From assembly GCA_022599995.1 (NCBI GenBank), contig JAHZLG010000309.1:1-13916 (forward strand): a DNA stretch of 13,916 nucleotides. The letters run 5' to 3'. The notes beneath the pieces were generated by a model. The model worked only from the letters and a program-made list of their open reading frames with translations. It searched no databases and had not been told where the DNA came from. How positions within the stretch are numbered: the first letter of the stretch is position 1; every line of letters begins with the position of its first letter. Positions 13,842 through 13,916 of this stretch are shown in pieces. The position numbers were made by a program, and so were the translations under genes. This DNA comes from Alphaproteobacteria bacterium (GTDB lineage: Bacteria > Pseudomonadota > Alphaproteobacteria > CBDBCS01 > JAHZLG01).

Positions 13842-13855
13842 GTTTCACGTGAAAC
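13842..13855. promoter_or_regulatory. parS centromere site 2
   Basis: An identical 14-base palindrome lies exactly 55 bases after the first site, with the same flanking bases. The equal spacing reflects duplication of the 55-bp unit. Confidence 0.92.
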
Positions 13856-13896
13856 GCGCAGTGCCTCGCTCACGACAAGGCACAATAGTCAAAAGG

Positions 13897-13910
13897 GTTT
13901 CACGTGAAAC
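13897..13910. promoter_or_regulatory. parS centromere site 3
   Basis: A third exact core lies again 55 bases on, six bases from the window end. Confidence 0.92.
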
Positions 13911-13916
13911 GCGCAG

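Larger units (their letters stand above)
13785..13916. repeat. 55-bp tandem repeat carrying parS sites
   Basis: Units start at 13785, 13840 and 13895; the third is cut by the window end. The first two differ at four positions. Each full unit carries a parS core, then GTGCCT and AGGCAC (13806-13811 with 13823-13828; 13861-13866 with 13878-13883), which can form a six-base hairpin between sites. More copies may lie beyond the window. Confidence 0.93.

Noticed and set aside
13680..13907. 75-residue open frame over the parS repeats (FHVKR, VSRET)
   Set aside because: These peptides are simply the translation of parS palindromes; the frame begins inside the MATE gene.

Overview
The window looks like a GC-rich alphaproteobacterial chromosome segment, probably close to the replication origin. 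The evidence is the fabF-mltG neighbourhood, a tatA-tatB-tatC run, a CheZ-type chemotaxis phosphatase, a tRNA-Ser(GGA) with encoded CCA, and three exact parS cores (GTTTCACGTGAAAC) at the right edge. No plasmid, phage or transposase gene is recognisable. The genus cannot be named from this sequence.

Layout. 1-1073: 3' part of a fabF gene whose N-terminal coding part is missing. 1078-2082: mltG, 4 bases after fabF. 2241-3620: an orphan ABC ATPase of the FbpC/PotA type with a repeat-coded insert inside its nucleotide-binding domain. 3749-7078: tatA, tatB, tatC and a long Sua5/TsaC-type gene overlapping tatC by 4 bases, closed by a clear intrinsic terminator at 7133-7156. 7079-7490: gene-free stretch with a low-GC segment and a G-run repeat. 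7491-9387 (minus strand): cheZ, with a good sigma70-like promoter and a palindrome beside it, and upstream of it pyrB. 9688-9834: seven 21-bp repeats, then tRNA-Ser. 10024-11349: Bcr/CflA-type MFS exporter. 11586-13747: rhomboid protease and MATE/DinF transporter overlapping by 4 bases. 13785-13916: parS sites on a 55-bp tandem repeat.

How the genes work together. TatA, TatB and TatC form the twin-arginine export machine for folded proteins. TsaC makes the threonylcarbamoyl-AMP used for tRNA t6A37 modification. FabF elongates fatty acids, MltG trims nascent glycan strands, PyrB starts pyrimidine synthesis, and CheZ would switch off CheY-P. The parS cluster is the landing site for ParB and suggests that mnmE/mnmG/rsmG/parA/parB lie to the right (inference).

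The most unusual property is pervasive short tandem repetition. Arrays with 9, 11, 21, 26, 30 and 55 bp units and a (CA)10 tract occur between and inside genes. Several conserved housekeeping proteins (ABC ATPase, TsaC, MATE) carry hydrophilic low-complexity inserts, and TatB and TatC carry long acidic tails. No complete novel defence or mobile system is evident. The best candidates for something undescribed are the hairpin-forming 21-bp array beside tRNA-Ser, the triple parS repeat and the insert-bearing proteins.
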